From positions 23,382,501 to 23,446,500 of the forward strand of contig OY720097.1 of the NCBI GenBank assembly GCA_963082875.1: a stretch of 64,000 bases of DNA, in the 5' to 3' direction. Positions 1 to 11,267 of the stretch are shown one piece after another (positions within the stretch are counted from its first letter, which is position 1; the number at the start of each line of letters is the position of its first letter). Below the pieces are notes generated by a model, which ran no database searches, was not told the DNA's origin, and saw nothing but the letters and a program-made list of their open reading frames with translations. The translations under genes and the position numbers were made by a program. The stretch is from Corella eumyota. Taxonomy: Eukaryota; Chordata; Ascidiacea; Phlebobranchia; Corellidae.

Positions 1-3000
1 TTGGACTTCAATGTCCTGGAATAAAAGTTTCGTAAAATTGTTTTAAAAGTGGTCTCTTTAAATATTTTTAAATTTTAATTTACCTTCAACACGGCTTGTA
101 GAGCGAAAGGTTGAGAAATACTAGAATATTGTTTCACTAAATTAACTCCAGTGTTTCCACAAATATATTTTCTTCCCGTGATTATTTGAGCGTAAACTAA
201 AACTTGGGTTTCACCAATGTTTATTCCACGCTGATTTAGATTTCTGAGAATAAAAATTTAAAAATGTTTAAGATCGACAATTTGGGTAAAAAATATATAA
301 AAAATAAAAATGTTTAAAAAATTAGGAAAAAATAAAACTTCCTAAAAAAAATTAAAAAAATTGGCAATTCCGGTAAAAAAAATAGTCCCAGAAAAATTTT
401 AATATTTTTAAGAAGTTAAGAAAAACTTTAAGAATAAAAACAATTTAATTAACCTTGAATGAAAATCATAAATGTCGCCGTCAAATTCTTCGATGTCACG
501 ATGACTCACCATTTTCTTATCAAATTTATTCGTTTTTTCATTAAACCAGATCTAAATAATAAAAAAAATTTATTAATTCAACCTTTAAAAATGTAGAATT
601 ATTGTTAACGCTGATCAATAGCCGACCTACAGCCAGCATTTTAATTGTCGTAATATGGTCGCAACTTTTAACTAATATTTGCCTGTGATAATTTACCCAC
701 GCACCACAAATGGCAGTTTTATTTTTGGGAGAACTATAACTTGGACATACATCTATATGTTGTCTATTAAGCTTCATTATATATAGAATATTCCACAAAA
801 AAATTAATATTTTTATAATTATAAAACATCCTTCAGCAGGAATCGAACCTTGGTTTTCTGATTAGAAACAGCAACAACTTTCGCTTCTTCCATATGTGGC
901 CAATTAACATAAACAACATCATTCAACAATCTTTTCGCTGTTTCTTCTATGGGCTATAATGTAAAAATATAATCAGGTGACATATTGTGGTAGTTAGAAT
1001 AAGCAACATTTAAATAAATAATCTAATAATACAATAAATAATTTAAAGTATTTTTATATTTATTTATCCCTATTGTAGGGAGGTTGACTTCAGGATCTAA
1101 TCTTAGAGTAACATCAGTTACTCTGACCCAGTCTCGAGTTGGCTGTGGCAGTTTGGAATATTATAGATTAAAATTGCCCGATAATTATACTGCTGATTAA
1201 GTGCTGGCTCAGCAGAAGTTTGTGCAGTTTATACTGCTTTACTCAAGAGTGCTAGAACATGGATGCATTGGAGATATAATGACAAAAAAAAAAAAATTTT
1301 TCTTAGTTAAAATGTATTAAAATAAACATTTGTTAAAATCTTATTCTCACCTCGGTTGAATCTTTAAAAGCTGAGAAATTCAGTTTGTCCTCACTTTTTT
1401 TAACAATTTTTAAAATCATGTTTTCATTTCTACTTTGAGCTTGGAAAACTTTAACTCCTTGTTTTTTTAACGATGCTCTAAAAATAAATTTTATAATTTT
1501 ATTAAAAAACATTTTATAATTTTACAACAAAAATCTCAGTTAATGAAGTGTTACTTGTGTGGTAGATGATAGAGAGTTGGGAAGCCCTGGAAGTAAACAT
1601 TTAGTTGGCAACCCTGTAATAATCCTTTTGTGTAGGAATTATAATTTTGTTTGATCCAAGTTCCAGATGGAATGTTGGTTCGTCTAAAAAGTTTAAAATT
1701 AGATAATTCAAAACAATTTTTAATAATCCGGCCAGCCCACTCAAAATTTTGTTTTAAATCCCAATTTGTTGCAATTTAATTTTATAAATATTCGAAATAA
1801 ACAAATAAAAAGTGGTTCTTTAAAGTTAAATAAACAACTAAACCAAGCATTTAAAAACCGTTAAATAAAATTTTGGTCCAGGTTAGAGAAATAGCCTATA
1901 ATTATTTTTCTCATCGCATAGTTATAATATTAACTTAATTGTTTTATTGTAACTGAATTTTATAATATTCTAAATGCCAAAGTCAGAAAAACTTAAGACT
2001 AGGTAAAGGTAACTGATATTACTCTATGTTTAAACAGTGAAGTCAGCCTTGCTACGTTGGGGAAAATAAATATATAAAAAAGAAGCAGTTTAGTTAGTAA
2101 GCAATTATAATCAATAATATCCCAGACTGCCAAAGTCAACTCGAGACTGGGTCGAAGAAACTGATGTTACTCTATGTTTAAGCCGTGAAGTCGTTCTTCC
2201 CACATCGAGGATAAATAAATACGGAAATGTTAGGCATCAAATGTAATTAGCTTTAAAAACCAAAGTACCCACCTTGCCACACAAAGGTTAATATCTGGCA
2301 GAGTTGAAAGCGAGGATTTCACAGAATGAGGATTGCTTGGGTCATGTTGGTAAAGCTGACAGGGCCCATGTTGGTTACGACCCCTGTCTTCAGATTTTAA
2401 TCGGGATATTATCGGCTGCATTGCTGTTAGGAGACGAGACTGCAACACATAAGTTTAAATATAATTAAAATATGATTCAAAAATAATTAATTATAAAATA
2501 ACAATTTTCTTGTAGAATTCAATAGTTTAATTAAATTTGTTGATAAATTTGAAATGTTTACCCAATTTAAAGTGCCTACCTTTCCAATAAAAGTATTTAC
2601 CCAATTTAAAGTGCCTACGTTTCCAATAAAAGTATTTACCAAACTTAAAGTGCCTACCTTCCCAATAAAAGTATTTACCCAATTTAAAGTGCCCACGTTC
2701 CCAATAAAAGTATTTACCCAATTTAAAGTGCCTACCTTTCCAATAAAAGTATTTACCCAATTTAAAGTGCCTACCTTCCCAACAAAAGTGTTTACCCAAT
2801 TTAAAGCGCATACTTACTCAATAAAAGTGTTTACCCAATTCAAAGTGCCTATTTTTCCAATAAAAGTGTCTACTGAATTTAAAGTGCGTACCTTACCAAT
2901 AAAAGTGTCTAATTAATTTAAAGTGCCTACCTTACCAATAAAAGTGCTTCATTAATTTAAAGTGACTACCTTCCCAATAAAGTGTCTACCCAATTTAAAG

Positions 3001-6000
3001 TGCCTACTTCCCCAATAAAAGTGTTTACTAATTTTAAAGTCCCTACCTCGTCAATAAATGGAATCAAAACAACTGCTTCCCATTCTTGAAGTTTTCCGTT
3101 TAAATCGGTCGAAAATTTATTCGGGTAAAAATCTCCGATCGGGGAAGTTTCTTCTTCCATTAAACTCTGATAAAACATATTTTTAAAATTAAATTTAAAT
3201 TTTTCAGAAAAGTTGTTTCTGGATAATAAAAAATATTTATTTTAACTTGGCTTCACTAAATGTTTTTTTTTTAAAAAAAGGTAAGTAATTTGCTTTATGA
3301 GTTTTGGTCAGCAGGTGTTTATACCGTTTATATCGCCTTAATCAAGGGCGCTACAGCATGAGATCAAAAGGGATCAAACCAAGGCCTGAGACCTTTTATA
3401 TCTAATTACCTGATTATTAAATTGTTGATTGTTTTAGGCTTAGCAGAAGTTTTTACCATTTACATGGTAGCAAAACTCAAGGAACTTATGTAGTAAAGCC
3501 AAGTGTTCTAACCACTACACCACGCTGTCGATTATTGGCAAATAAATTTAACAAATTTTATCGTATAAATATAAGTTATTCTTTTAATTTTTAAAATTAT
3601 TTTAAAACCTTCAGACCTACCCACAAATCCTCAGGAATACAATCTCTACTTGCCGAAGGAAGAACAGCAAGAAGTTGTTGGAATGGGAGAAATGGTTTGT
3701 TTAACTTAAACTTTAACCTCATATTCTCAATGTTTTTAAGGTCTGATATGTAGGGGGAATAGTGGTAAGGATAATACCTAAAAAGATTGTAAATTAATTA
3801 AGATTTATATTAAATATCTATGAAATAATCTTTAAATAATGGAGCTACACCACATGAGTCCTGGGTTCAATCCCCACTTATGCACCCTTAAGTAAGGTGC
3901 TATAAACAGTATAAACCCCCGCTGACCCAGCTCTTAATCAGCAGCATAATTACCGGGCAATTATAATTTATAAAATCCCAAACTGCCACAGGCAACTCGA
4001 GACTGGGTCGGAGTAACTGTTGTTACTCTATGTTTAAGTTGCGCATTCAACTTTCCTACATCGAGGATAAAGATATGTATAAAAAAAAGTATAAGCATGT
4101 AAAATTTATAACCCTAAAATAAAAAAAATTGTCAATTGTGGTGAGTAGGTAAATTATCAATGAGCAAATATTAGTTGCGACTATAGGACTATGACCAATT
4201 TAATAGAGACCTGTCAAATGAGTAAAAATGCAGCTTGTAAAGTGGGTGTTTAACTAACTAATATAAAGCATTTAATAAATATAAAAGCATTAAATTGTGT
4301 TTTTTTTCATATTTCCTTAAGGGGATAGGTTTTTAGGAAAGGGGTGCATTGTTTAATGTGTTTAAGCTATTTGCAATTGCTAGATTCAAGGGCTAAAAGT
4401 GTGGCATTGGTGCAGCTCGAACTGGAAACCTTTGGGACCATAGTCCGATGCTATGGCCAGTTTACCACACTACCAAACTTTTTTTTGTGCAGCCGTTACA
4501 TTGTCCTTGGGATAAATTTGCTTCTTGGGATAAATTTGCTATTGTTTAACCACTGGGTTTGCAGAATTTTACATTAAATTAATAAAAATCTTCCTACCAG
4601 TTCGGTAGTGTGGTGACTGGGTCATGGCGTCAGACTCTGAGCCGAAAGATTTCGAGTTCAAACCACACTAATGACACACTATTTGCCCTTGAGCCTGGTG
4701 TTTACAAATAGCTTAAACACGCCCTAAACCGCACAAGCTAACCCGATAAAAATATCAAAACCTATCCCCTTAAGGACCAATGACAATAAATGAAAATCTT
4801 CCTACCAGCTCCATGATTGAACCCCGTTGTAGTAGTAATGACAAATCCATTGAAGCCCAAGAATGTATTCGAAAGCAATTGAACTCACTTGCTCAGGGGT
4901 GGCCTGGGGTTAAGTGAAATGGGGTTAAACTTGTCAAATTTTAAAAATTATTTAAATTAAGGAATAATTCAAATTTTTTACCAAACTATTCTAAAAAAAA
5001 TTTGATTGAAATTATTTCATAAAAATCTAATTTACTTTAACTTTAAATTTGTCCTCGTAGTATGCCCTCTTGTGGAGTTTAAATTCTTGCATAAAACTGT
5101 CATCAGCCTCACTTTCACTGAGGTCACAATCCTCGTTCTCGTCCGAGCAAATCGTTGAAGTTGAAGACAAAGTTCCTTGTTTGATCGCTAGCTCTAAAAA
5201 ATAAAACAAAATTAAAAAATAATAAAATATTTTTTCATTTTGTTTTTAATGCAAAAAAAGCTTAATTGCCTAAACTAGAGTTTAACAAAAAGAAGAGTTT
5301 CAAACCTTTAACAATTTTCAGAGATTCTTCCTCTGAACAAGGCTTGACCTTTAACCCCAAGTTTGACCCCTGATTTGACCCCTGTTTATCCCCCTTTTTG
5401 TGCCTGTTTGTCTTTGATTCCAACCATTTGTAATCCGAGTAAACTTCCTCAAAATGATTCAAATCAAACTAAAAAAAAAGTTTTTTTTCACCTTTTTAAC
5501 ACTGCTTAGTTTAGTTTTAAAACTATGCCAGTTTAACATTTTTTTTTGTATTTATTTATCCTCAATGTAAAAAGGTCGACTTTATAACCTAAACATAGAG
5601 TAACATAAGTTACTCCGACCTAGTCCCAAGTTGCCTGTGGCAGTTTGGGATATTATTGATTATAATTGCTCGATAATTATGCTGCTGATTAAGTGTTAGC
5701 TCAGCAGTTTATACCGTTTATAGCACCTTACTCAAGGGCGCTACAGCATGAAAGCAGTGGGGATTGAACCCAAGACCTCATGTAGTTAAGCCAAGTGTTT
5801 AAACCACTACACCACACCTAAAAGTATAGGTAAAAATAAAGAAATAGCCAAAAAAAAGAAATAAAACAGTTCAAAAACCTCTGAAATAGTTTTCAGAAAA
5901 ACTTGAAATCTTTTCAAATTAATCGTTCCTCCTTCGTTCAAATACCCGTCCAATTTGGGCAGCGTTTCCCTGTAACTTTGGTACAAATAAGGAAGAGCGC

Positions 6001-9000
6001 TCGTCGAGATGTGAAGGTCAGGAAGATGGGGGATGAAGTCGTTCCCGACGAGGAATCCGAGCAAGATCCAATCGTCGATAATCGATTCAAGGTCGAACTC
6101 AAACGGAAGAGTCGTCTGTTAAACAAAAATTAAGTTGAAGTTTAAAAAATTATTCTAAGAATTTAGAGATAAATTAACTAAATATTTAAAATTAAAAAAA
6201 AAATTCAAAAGTTTATTGAAGAAAAAATTATTAATATCAAATTATATTAGTTATATAATATTAATAAAACGGTATTAAGCTATATCAAAAACAATTTTAC
6301 CATATAAACATATTTCTAAAAACCAAAGTTTCAAAAATAACATTTAATTGAAATATAGGTCCAAATTTTTTTTAAAAGTTTAAGAAAGTTTTCTAAGAAA
6401 AGTAATAACCATTTATTTTTTTTGTTTGGCAACCATTTATTTTTGGCAACCATTTATTTTTTTTGTAATATATCAGTTATATCTTATACTATTAATAACA
6501 GATTTTACTCTTAATATATATTCTAAACCAGTTGTTTATTATTAAATTAGTCACGGAAGTTATATTTTATTCCAACCTTCAGTTGTTGAAACTCATGACC
6601 AATATATTCCCTCATGAGAGAAATATGAAGCAAGTGGAAAGTAGTTTCCTCTGCTCGAGCAGTTTTTGTCGATTTCTTTCGCTTCGTGAACTTGACCTCT
6701 TCTCTAGAGGTTGAAAGGTCAAAAAAAATCAATTATACAAAAATTAAATTAAAAGAAAAATGTTAATTACAAAACTGTTTTTTAAAATTAATTTCCTTCA
6801 AAAAAAAAATTCAAAAGTTACCTAATTAAGTTTAATTAAGTTTAATTAATTAATAATTATAATTGCAAAAAAGAAATGTTACCTTAATAACGAGAAATGA
6901 GGCTCATGACTACAAAGTGCCAACATCATGAGGTCAGCATCAAGTCCGTACAAACAGTGTCGAGTATTGGGGTTGTAACCATCTTGTGACCTCTGATGGC
7001 GAATAAATTCCATAATCTTGTGTTCACCCTCCCCAGGAGTCTGTCGAAAAATTGTTAATTTATTTGTCGAAAAATAAAATATTTTTTAAATTTAAAAACT
7101 TACCTGATGCCCCGACAAATAGACGTCAACTCCCTGCCACAAGGTGTCAGTAGTGATCTTTGATTTCACAAAATATTCCAACTGAGCTTGAAGTTTGGTC
7201 ATAAATTTTGTTCCTAAAATAAAAGTTTTGTATTTTAAGAGATTTAATGCAAGTAAAAAATGTTACTCTGTCATTAAGCCGTGAAGTCAATCAAGAACAA
7301 ATAGAAATAAAACTGCATTTATTTATTAAAATTCATTAGGCAGAGCAACTTAGGTTTTAACTTCTATACAAAACAATTCAAAAAATAATTAAAATACAAG
7401 CTTTAGATTGCTTGTGACCCTTACACATTTAAACTAATAAAAAATTACATTTTACTTTATTAAATTAATTAAAATCATTAATTTTACTTTACAATGAACC
7501 TTAATTAAAAGGTTTGTTATTTATAACATAAAAGCAATACAAACTAATTGACTAAACAAACACAAGTTTAATAAAATAACAAAATTTATAAATAACAGGT
7601 TTGTTATTTCTAAACCTAATGTAAGGTATGTAGGTTTAAAATTAAAAATCACAAAACTTAAAAGAATTAAAACTTCAAACACACATAAGCATAGCAAATA
7701 AAAACTTGGCATATTATACTGGACTATATTAGCTAAGTAAATTTACATTTAATATTTTTTAATTTATTTTTTTTTCGCCCTTTTAACAGGATGTATTTTT
7801 AGTCAATATTCTGGTTTTATTATATTACTTGTAGTAAAAAAAAAAATATTTAAAAAGATTATAAATCATAATAAAGTTTGTATACTAGCTAATAGCCTGC
7901 CCTACGGCTGGCATTTTAATTGTTATATTATGGTCTTTACTTATATTTGTTGTAATAACTTACCCGTGCACCAAAAACAGCAGTTTTATTTGTTTTGTAG
8001 GCCTATAAATTGGACATACATGAATACATACATGTTTATTGTCCATATACTAACTGATATATTGCCCTAAAGTTGACATTTTAATTGATGTAATATGATT
8101 GCAACTTTTAACTAAAATTTGCATGTGATAATTTAGCTGTAGACCACAAATGGCAGTTTAATTTGTTTTATAGGCTTGTTAATTAGGCATTGACACAATC
8201 ATTAAATGGCCACTGATTACAGTTATTTATAAATCTGCCATGTACTATACAAACATGAAAAGGAATTCCATATAAAAATCCCAACTAACCTGGTGTGGTG
8301 CAATTTGATTAACTTACTCGTGCACCACAAATGACAGTTTAATAAATTTTATAGCCCTATAAATTGGACATGCATACATACCAACCACTAAGCTACTTTA
8401 CATAACAATATAGGTAATTAGCCATGTACTTTACAGGACTTATAAAAGTCTCAACTAACCTGGTGTGATGCAATTTGAATCGAATCTCTTCTCAGTTGGA
8501 AGAACTTCCCCTTTCTGGATCGCTTCCTTGATGTTAGCCTCCGCTTCCTTAGCTGATCTGAGTATTAAAAATAATAAAGGATCAAAAATAAACCATGAAA
8601 CATAGAGAATTACAGCCATGGAAATAATATAATTTTATAAGGTACAATATGGAATTCAATTATTTTAAAGGCCCATTCACACGGCATACGCAACGTAACG
8701 TAATGCAAAATTGTGCATACATTTAAAATGGACAGAGTTGTTCAAACGTACGAAAGTTTGCAAATTTACGTAAGATTTTGCAAGCGATATTTTCTTATTG
8801 GGTAAAAAGAAATTCCTAGAACTCGTAAAGTTACGTAACGCAACATTGTCCTGTCATGTGAATAGGCCTTAAAAATGCCAATGGTTTTTAATTTATATTT
8901 TTATTAAACAAGTATTAACAGTGTTTGTAAAAAGAGAAATAATTGAAGCAAACCTGAATCTTCTTCCTCTTTGTTGATTCATTTTTGCTCTTGGAGCTAC

Positions 9001-10164
9001 TCCATCCACAGCCATGAAGAAAGTTTTCTGAGGGCGAATTATTCGGAATAAAACCTAAAAAATAGATTTTAACTTGTGTTAAGTGATAGATTTTATTGAG
9101 CTAGCAAAAATGTTTTCAGCAACTAAGTACAAATTTAACAAACTGTTTTTCTTATATAAAAATTTCTTGACATGCTGCTATAAGATATGTTATATTTTTA
9201 AAAATTAAGTATTTAAAAAAATTAAACATTAGTTTTTAAAAATTAAAAAACCATAAAATATTTGTGTTGACTTCAAATGTTGATCTAAAGCAATTTAAAA
9301 ATACTTGATTACAAAATTTTAGTCACCACAATGAGCATGTTTTTTCAATCAACTAAAGCTTATTATCTGATATTCAAATTATGTTCAAAAGAAGGTTAGT
9401 ACTAATTGTACGTTAACTGTTTGGTGGTATAAACATTGATGACAAACCAAAAGGTCTCAAGTTCAATCCACACCAATGCCATACTATTTGCCCTTGAGCG
9501 TGACATTTAAAAATAATTTAAACACCAAAACATGTCATTACTTTCACACCTTCTCCAAACAAAAAAACAAATTTAAACGTAAATAAAACTTTAGAATTTA
9601 CTTCAATATAGTGGAAAATATCTTTAAATATCTGTTCCTCAGTTATCCGGAAGTGAGGGTCCTCGTCATTTGGATGCGAGCAATTATGAATTATCCCGTT
9701 CATATCCAGGTATAAGTTGTCAAATTCTGGTACCTAAAAGAATATATTAATTAATTTTAAATTCAATTTAAAAAATAAATTTTCTGCTTTAGACATTTAA
9801 TTAATTTTGGTATCTTGGCAAAGTGTTCCCCTTGTTATCTTAAACCCAGAAATAAAAAATTAAACCAAGAATCTTAGGACTTACTCAAGGATGTTACAAC
9901 ATGCCAGTAGCTAAGTAACGGAAATCGAACCCAAAATCTTGAGTCTTACTTAAGAATGCTACAGCATGCCATTAGCGAGAATCAAACCCAAGACCTCTAG
10001 TCTTACATAATGATGTTATAACATGTCAGCAGTTAGAAATAAACCCAGGACCTTAAGTCTTCATCACTTTATAAATTAAAATTACCAACCTGATATTCCT
10101 TGACCACCTCACTTAAGCAGGGATACCTCTCGCTAATCCAACGATAAAATTTTGGGACTCCCAT
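1..10164 (-). CDS. XRN1: 5'-3' exoribonuclease 1, N-terminal half (partial)
   Basis: Cytoplasmic 5'-3' exonuclease that degrades decapped mRNA. Twenty exons are visible on the minus strand: 9602-9733 follows the first exon 10090-10164, then 8954-9054, 8460-8557, 7104-7213, 6883-7040, 6577-6703, 5879-6115, 5306-5468, 5036-5193, 4806-4903, 3609-3777, 3047-3166, 2273-2439, 1555-1683, 1351-1477, 828-953, 454-551, 84-243 and 1-15. Phases agree throughout and give about 856 residues; human XRN1 has about 1,700, so the C-terminal half lies outside. The start [15 protein letters not shown] is the invariant XRN1 N-terminus. Acidic catalytic motifs are present: [33 protein letters not shown] and GNDFIPHLP. 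The exon 17 donor (828 or 849) is the least certain border. Introns carry SINEs, a MITE, a minisatellite and three duplicated splice donors. Confidence 0.95.
603..780. repeat. Dispersed repeat R3 in XRN1 intron 17
   Basis: A segment rich in recognisable words (agccgacctacagccagca, taatatggtcgcaact, cacgcaccacaaatggcag, ttggacatacat). The same words in the same order recur near 7,878, 8,056, 8,308 and 29,595. I do not recognise the family. No coding capacity or terminal inverted repeats were seen. Confidence 0.55.
1052..1275 (-). repeat. S1 SINE, head-truncated
   Basis: Minus-strand S1 copy in XRN1 intron 16. The tail and middle are clear (gtaacatcagttactctgac, gattaagtgctggctcagc). The tRNA-like head with the B box is lost or too diverged to see. 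Confidence 0.75.
1870..2235 (+). repeat. Two S1 SINE tail fragments
   Basis: Two successive plus-strand S1 3' parts in XRN1 intron 14, at about 1,870-2,085 (diverged) and 2,100-2,235. Each has the gactgggtc / ctgatgttactctatgttta block and ends near a cgaggataaa-like tail. Both lack the tRNA head. Confidence 0.65.
2554..3046. repeat. 39 bp minisatellite at the XRN1 exon 13 donor
   Basis: About 12-13 direct copies of a 39 bp unit (words ttacccaatttaaagtgcct and accttcccaataaaagtgtt). The array abuts the donor of XRN1 exon 13 (exon end 3047). Read on the minus strand, each unit carries a copy of that exon-intron border: ATTGGGAAG|GTAGGC against the real ATTGACGAG|GTAGGG. Because 39 is divisible by three, the array is open in several frames on both strands, which creates misleading ORFs. 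Confidence 0.9.
3305..3536 (-). repeat. Two S1 SINE head fragments
   Basis: Minus-strand pieces at about 3,305-3,400 and 3,430-3,536 in XRN1 intron 12. Both contain the gcagaag/tttataccgttta region, and the second ends in ccactacaccacgctgtcg, the reverse complement of the S1 tRNA-like head. Confidence 0.65.
3838..4085 (+). repeat. S1 SINE in XRN1 intron 11
   Basis: Plus-strand copy, antisense to XRN1. It has the B box gggttcaatccccact, the middle ccgggcaattataatttat, the block gactgggtcggagtaactg, and an A-rich tail after cgaggataaag. The extreme head is missing. Confidence 0.8.
4318..4480 (-). repeat. S2 SINE in XRN1 intron 11, reverse copy
   Basis: Minus-strand member of the second tRNA-derived SINE family. 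The tail ccttaaggggataggttttt comes first, then gtgtttaagctatttgcaat, gtgtggcattggtgcagctc (B-box region) and the head accacactaccaaac. Confidence 0.75.
4585..4808 (+). repeat. S2 SINE with 16 bp target-site duplication over a splice donor
   Basis: Plus-strand S2 copy: head ggtagtgtggtgactgggtc, B box gagttcaaaccacac, tail aaaacctatccccttaagg. It is bounded by perfect 16 bp direct repeats aaaatcttcctaccag at 4585-4600 and 4793-4808. The right copy contains the real donor of XRN1 exon 11 (exon end 4806), so the insertion duplicated the donor into the intron. Confidence 0.85.
5553..5819 (-). repeat. S1 SINE in XRN1 intron 8
   Basis: Nearly full minus-strand S1: tttatcctcaatgt tail, gtaacataagttactccgac, ctgctgattaagtgttagct, then the B-box reverse gggattgaaccc and head ccactacaccacacc. 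Confidence 0.85.
7878..8372. repeat. Cluster of R3 repeats in XRN1 intron 4
   Basis: Three successive R3-like segments: about 7,878-8,055, 8,056-8,196 and 8,308-8,372. They share gcattttaattg, taatatg, cgtgcaccacaaatggcag and ttggacata words. Between them, at about 8,239-8,310, is a diverged partial copy of the exon 4 donor region (see findings). Confidence 0.55.
8668..8870. mobile_element. MITE with AAGGCC terminal inverted repeats
   Basis: A 203 bp non-coding element in XRN1 intron 3. It starts aaggcccattcacacggc and ends tgtgaataggcctt, giving inverted termini of roughly 15 bp. Its interior is partly palindromic (acgcaacgtaacgtaatgc against gtaaagttacgtaacgcaac). A longer relative sits at 28,524. 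The flanks are too A/T-rich to fix the target-site duplication, so the superfamily is not assigned. Confidence 0.75.
9412..9535 (+). repeat. Degraded S2 SINE in XRN1 intron 2
   Basis: Words aaaggtctcaagttcaatcc, accaatgccatactatttgc and ccttgagc match the S2 head and body. The tail is lost. It overlaps the first XRN1 intron bases after exon 2 but not the exon. Confidence 0.6.
9890..10070 (-). repeat. Tandem array of S1 tRNA-head fragments
   Basis: Three to four imperfect copies of a unit of about 63 bp in XRN1 intron 1. Each contains a reverse B-box-like word (aaatcgaaccc, gaatcaaaccc, aaataaaccc) and an acaacatgcc / acagcatgcc word. It appears to be an amplified piece of the S1 head. A similar array sits near 55,100. 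Confidence 0.6.
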
Positions 10165-11267
10165 TTTTAAAAGTTTAAAAACTAGATTAAAATAACCTTA
10201 GCAGCTAAAAGAATATAAATGCATTATAAGTTTGTGAATGAAAATTATTAAAATTTTTTTGTCTAACGTGCGGTTTTAACAAACTCTAGCTTTTCAAATA
10301 TATTAAACAATCTTTTAAACTATCATCTATTAACATATGGTGTTAATTTATTAATTAAAAGTTTTAATTCCACAGGAAAGCTGCAAATGTTTACAAACAG
10401 TAGGTGAAGCGGTTTTATTGTTTCTTTATTATGACGCAATAAGTAAACGATTTGCTCGGCTGAACATTTCAGAGTTGCCAAATTTTTGTTTATTATTTTT
10501 ATTAAATTAAACCTAATTATTTATTAAAATACAAATTGTTAATCAATTTAATTATTAGAAATATTAACACTATCCAATAAATAAATAATTCTCTAAAATT
10601 AAATAAAGTAAGGTTAATTAAATACGCTCAAATAATAGAAAAACTTTGTACAAACAGTAAATAGAATCGGCAGCGTGATGTAGTGGTAAGAAAACTAGCT
10701 ACAAAACACATAAGGTCATGGGTTCAATCCCCACTGCTCCCATGCTGTAGCGACCTTAAGTAAGGCACTATAAACGGTATGAACTTCTGCTGAGCCAACA
10801 TTTAATCATCAGCATAATTACCGGGCAATTATATTCTATATCCCAAACTGCCACAGGCAACTTGAGACTGGGTCGGAGTAACTGATGTTACTTTATGTTT
10901 AGGTCGTGAAGTCGACCTGCCCACATCGAGGATAAAGATTTATACAAAAAAAAAATATGCTTTTAAAGTTAATATTGTCTATGTTATAGGAACTTAGAAA
11001 TTAAAAAAGAAATTAAAAAAAAAGGTTTAATAACAATAAAAAAAACTTTTACAAAAAGAAATTAATAATCCCATTTTAAAAGAAATTGAAATCAAATTAA
11101 ACCCTTAAAAACAAATATGATTTGCCAACGTTATTCCTGTTTAGTGATTCACAAACTGTGAATAATGTTATCTGCGTATATACAAACGTCAGGACCATCA
11201 ATTTAAAATCAAAGTCAGCAAGGAATCAAATAATTAAAGTAGTTATAGAAAGCTAACACGATTAAAA
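10165..11267. other. Divergent intergenic region XRN1 / lectin receptor
   Basis: About 1.1 kb between the XRN1 start (minus) and the lectin receptor start (plus), so it should hold both promoters. Apart from one S1 SINE it is AT-rich with no convincing ORF. A clear TATA box was not identified. Confidence 0.6.
10671..10950 (+). repeat. S1 SINE, near full length
   Basis: Head ggcagcgtgatgtagtggta with the A-box-like element, B box gggttcaatccccac, body, gactgggtcggagtaactga, and cgaggataaag followed by an A-rich tail. This is a good representative of the family. Confidence 0.9.

Noticed and set aside
2487-2916. Three long overlapping frames on both strands with a 13-residue periodicity
   Set aside because: They are produced by the 39 bp minisatellite, whose unit is a multiple of three and free of stops in several frames; the region is XRN1 intron.
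4344-4577. 77-codon frame in XRN1 intron 11
   Set aside because: It lies mostly within a reverse S2 SINE and unique intron sequence; no evidence of coding.
6541-6576. Longer version of XRN1 exon 7 ending VGIKYNFRD
   Set aside because: No donor keeps the frame there; ending at 6577 (AAG|GTTGGA) joins in frame to exon 8 and gives the same spacing as vertebrate XRN1.
10671-10745. tRNA gene (A box and B box present)
   Set aside because: It is the head of an S1 SINE: the acceptor stem does not pair well, and the same unit with a fixed 3' body and A-rich tail occurs many times.
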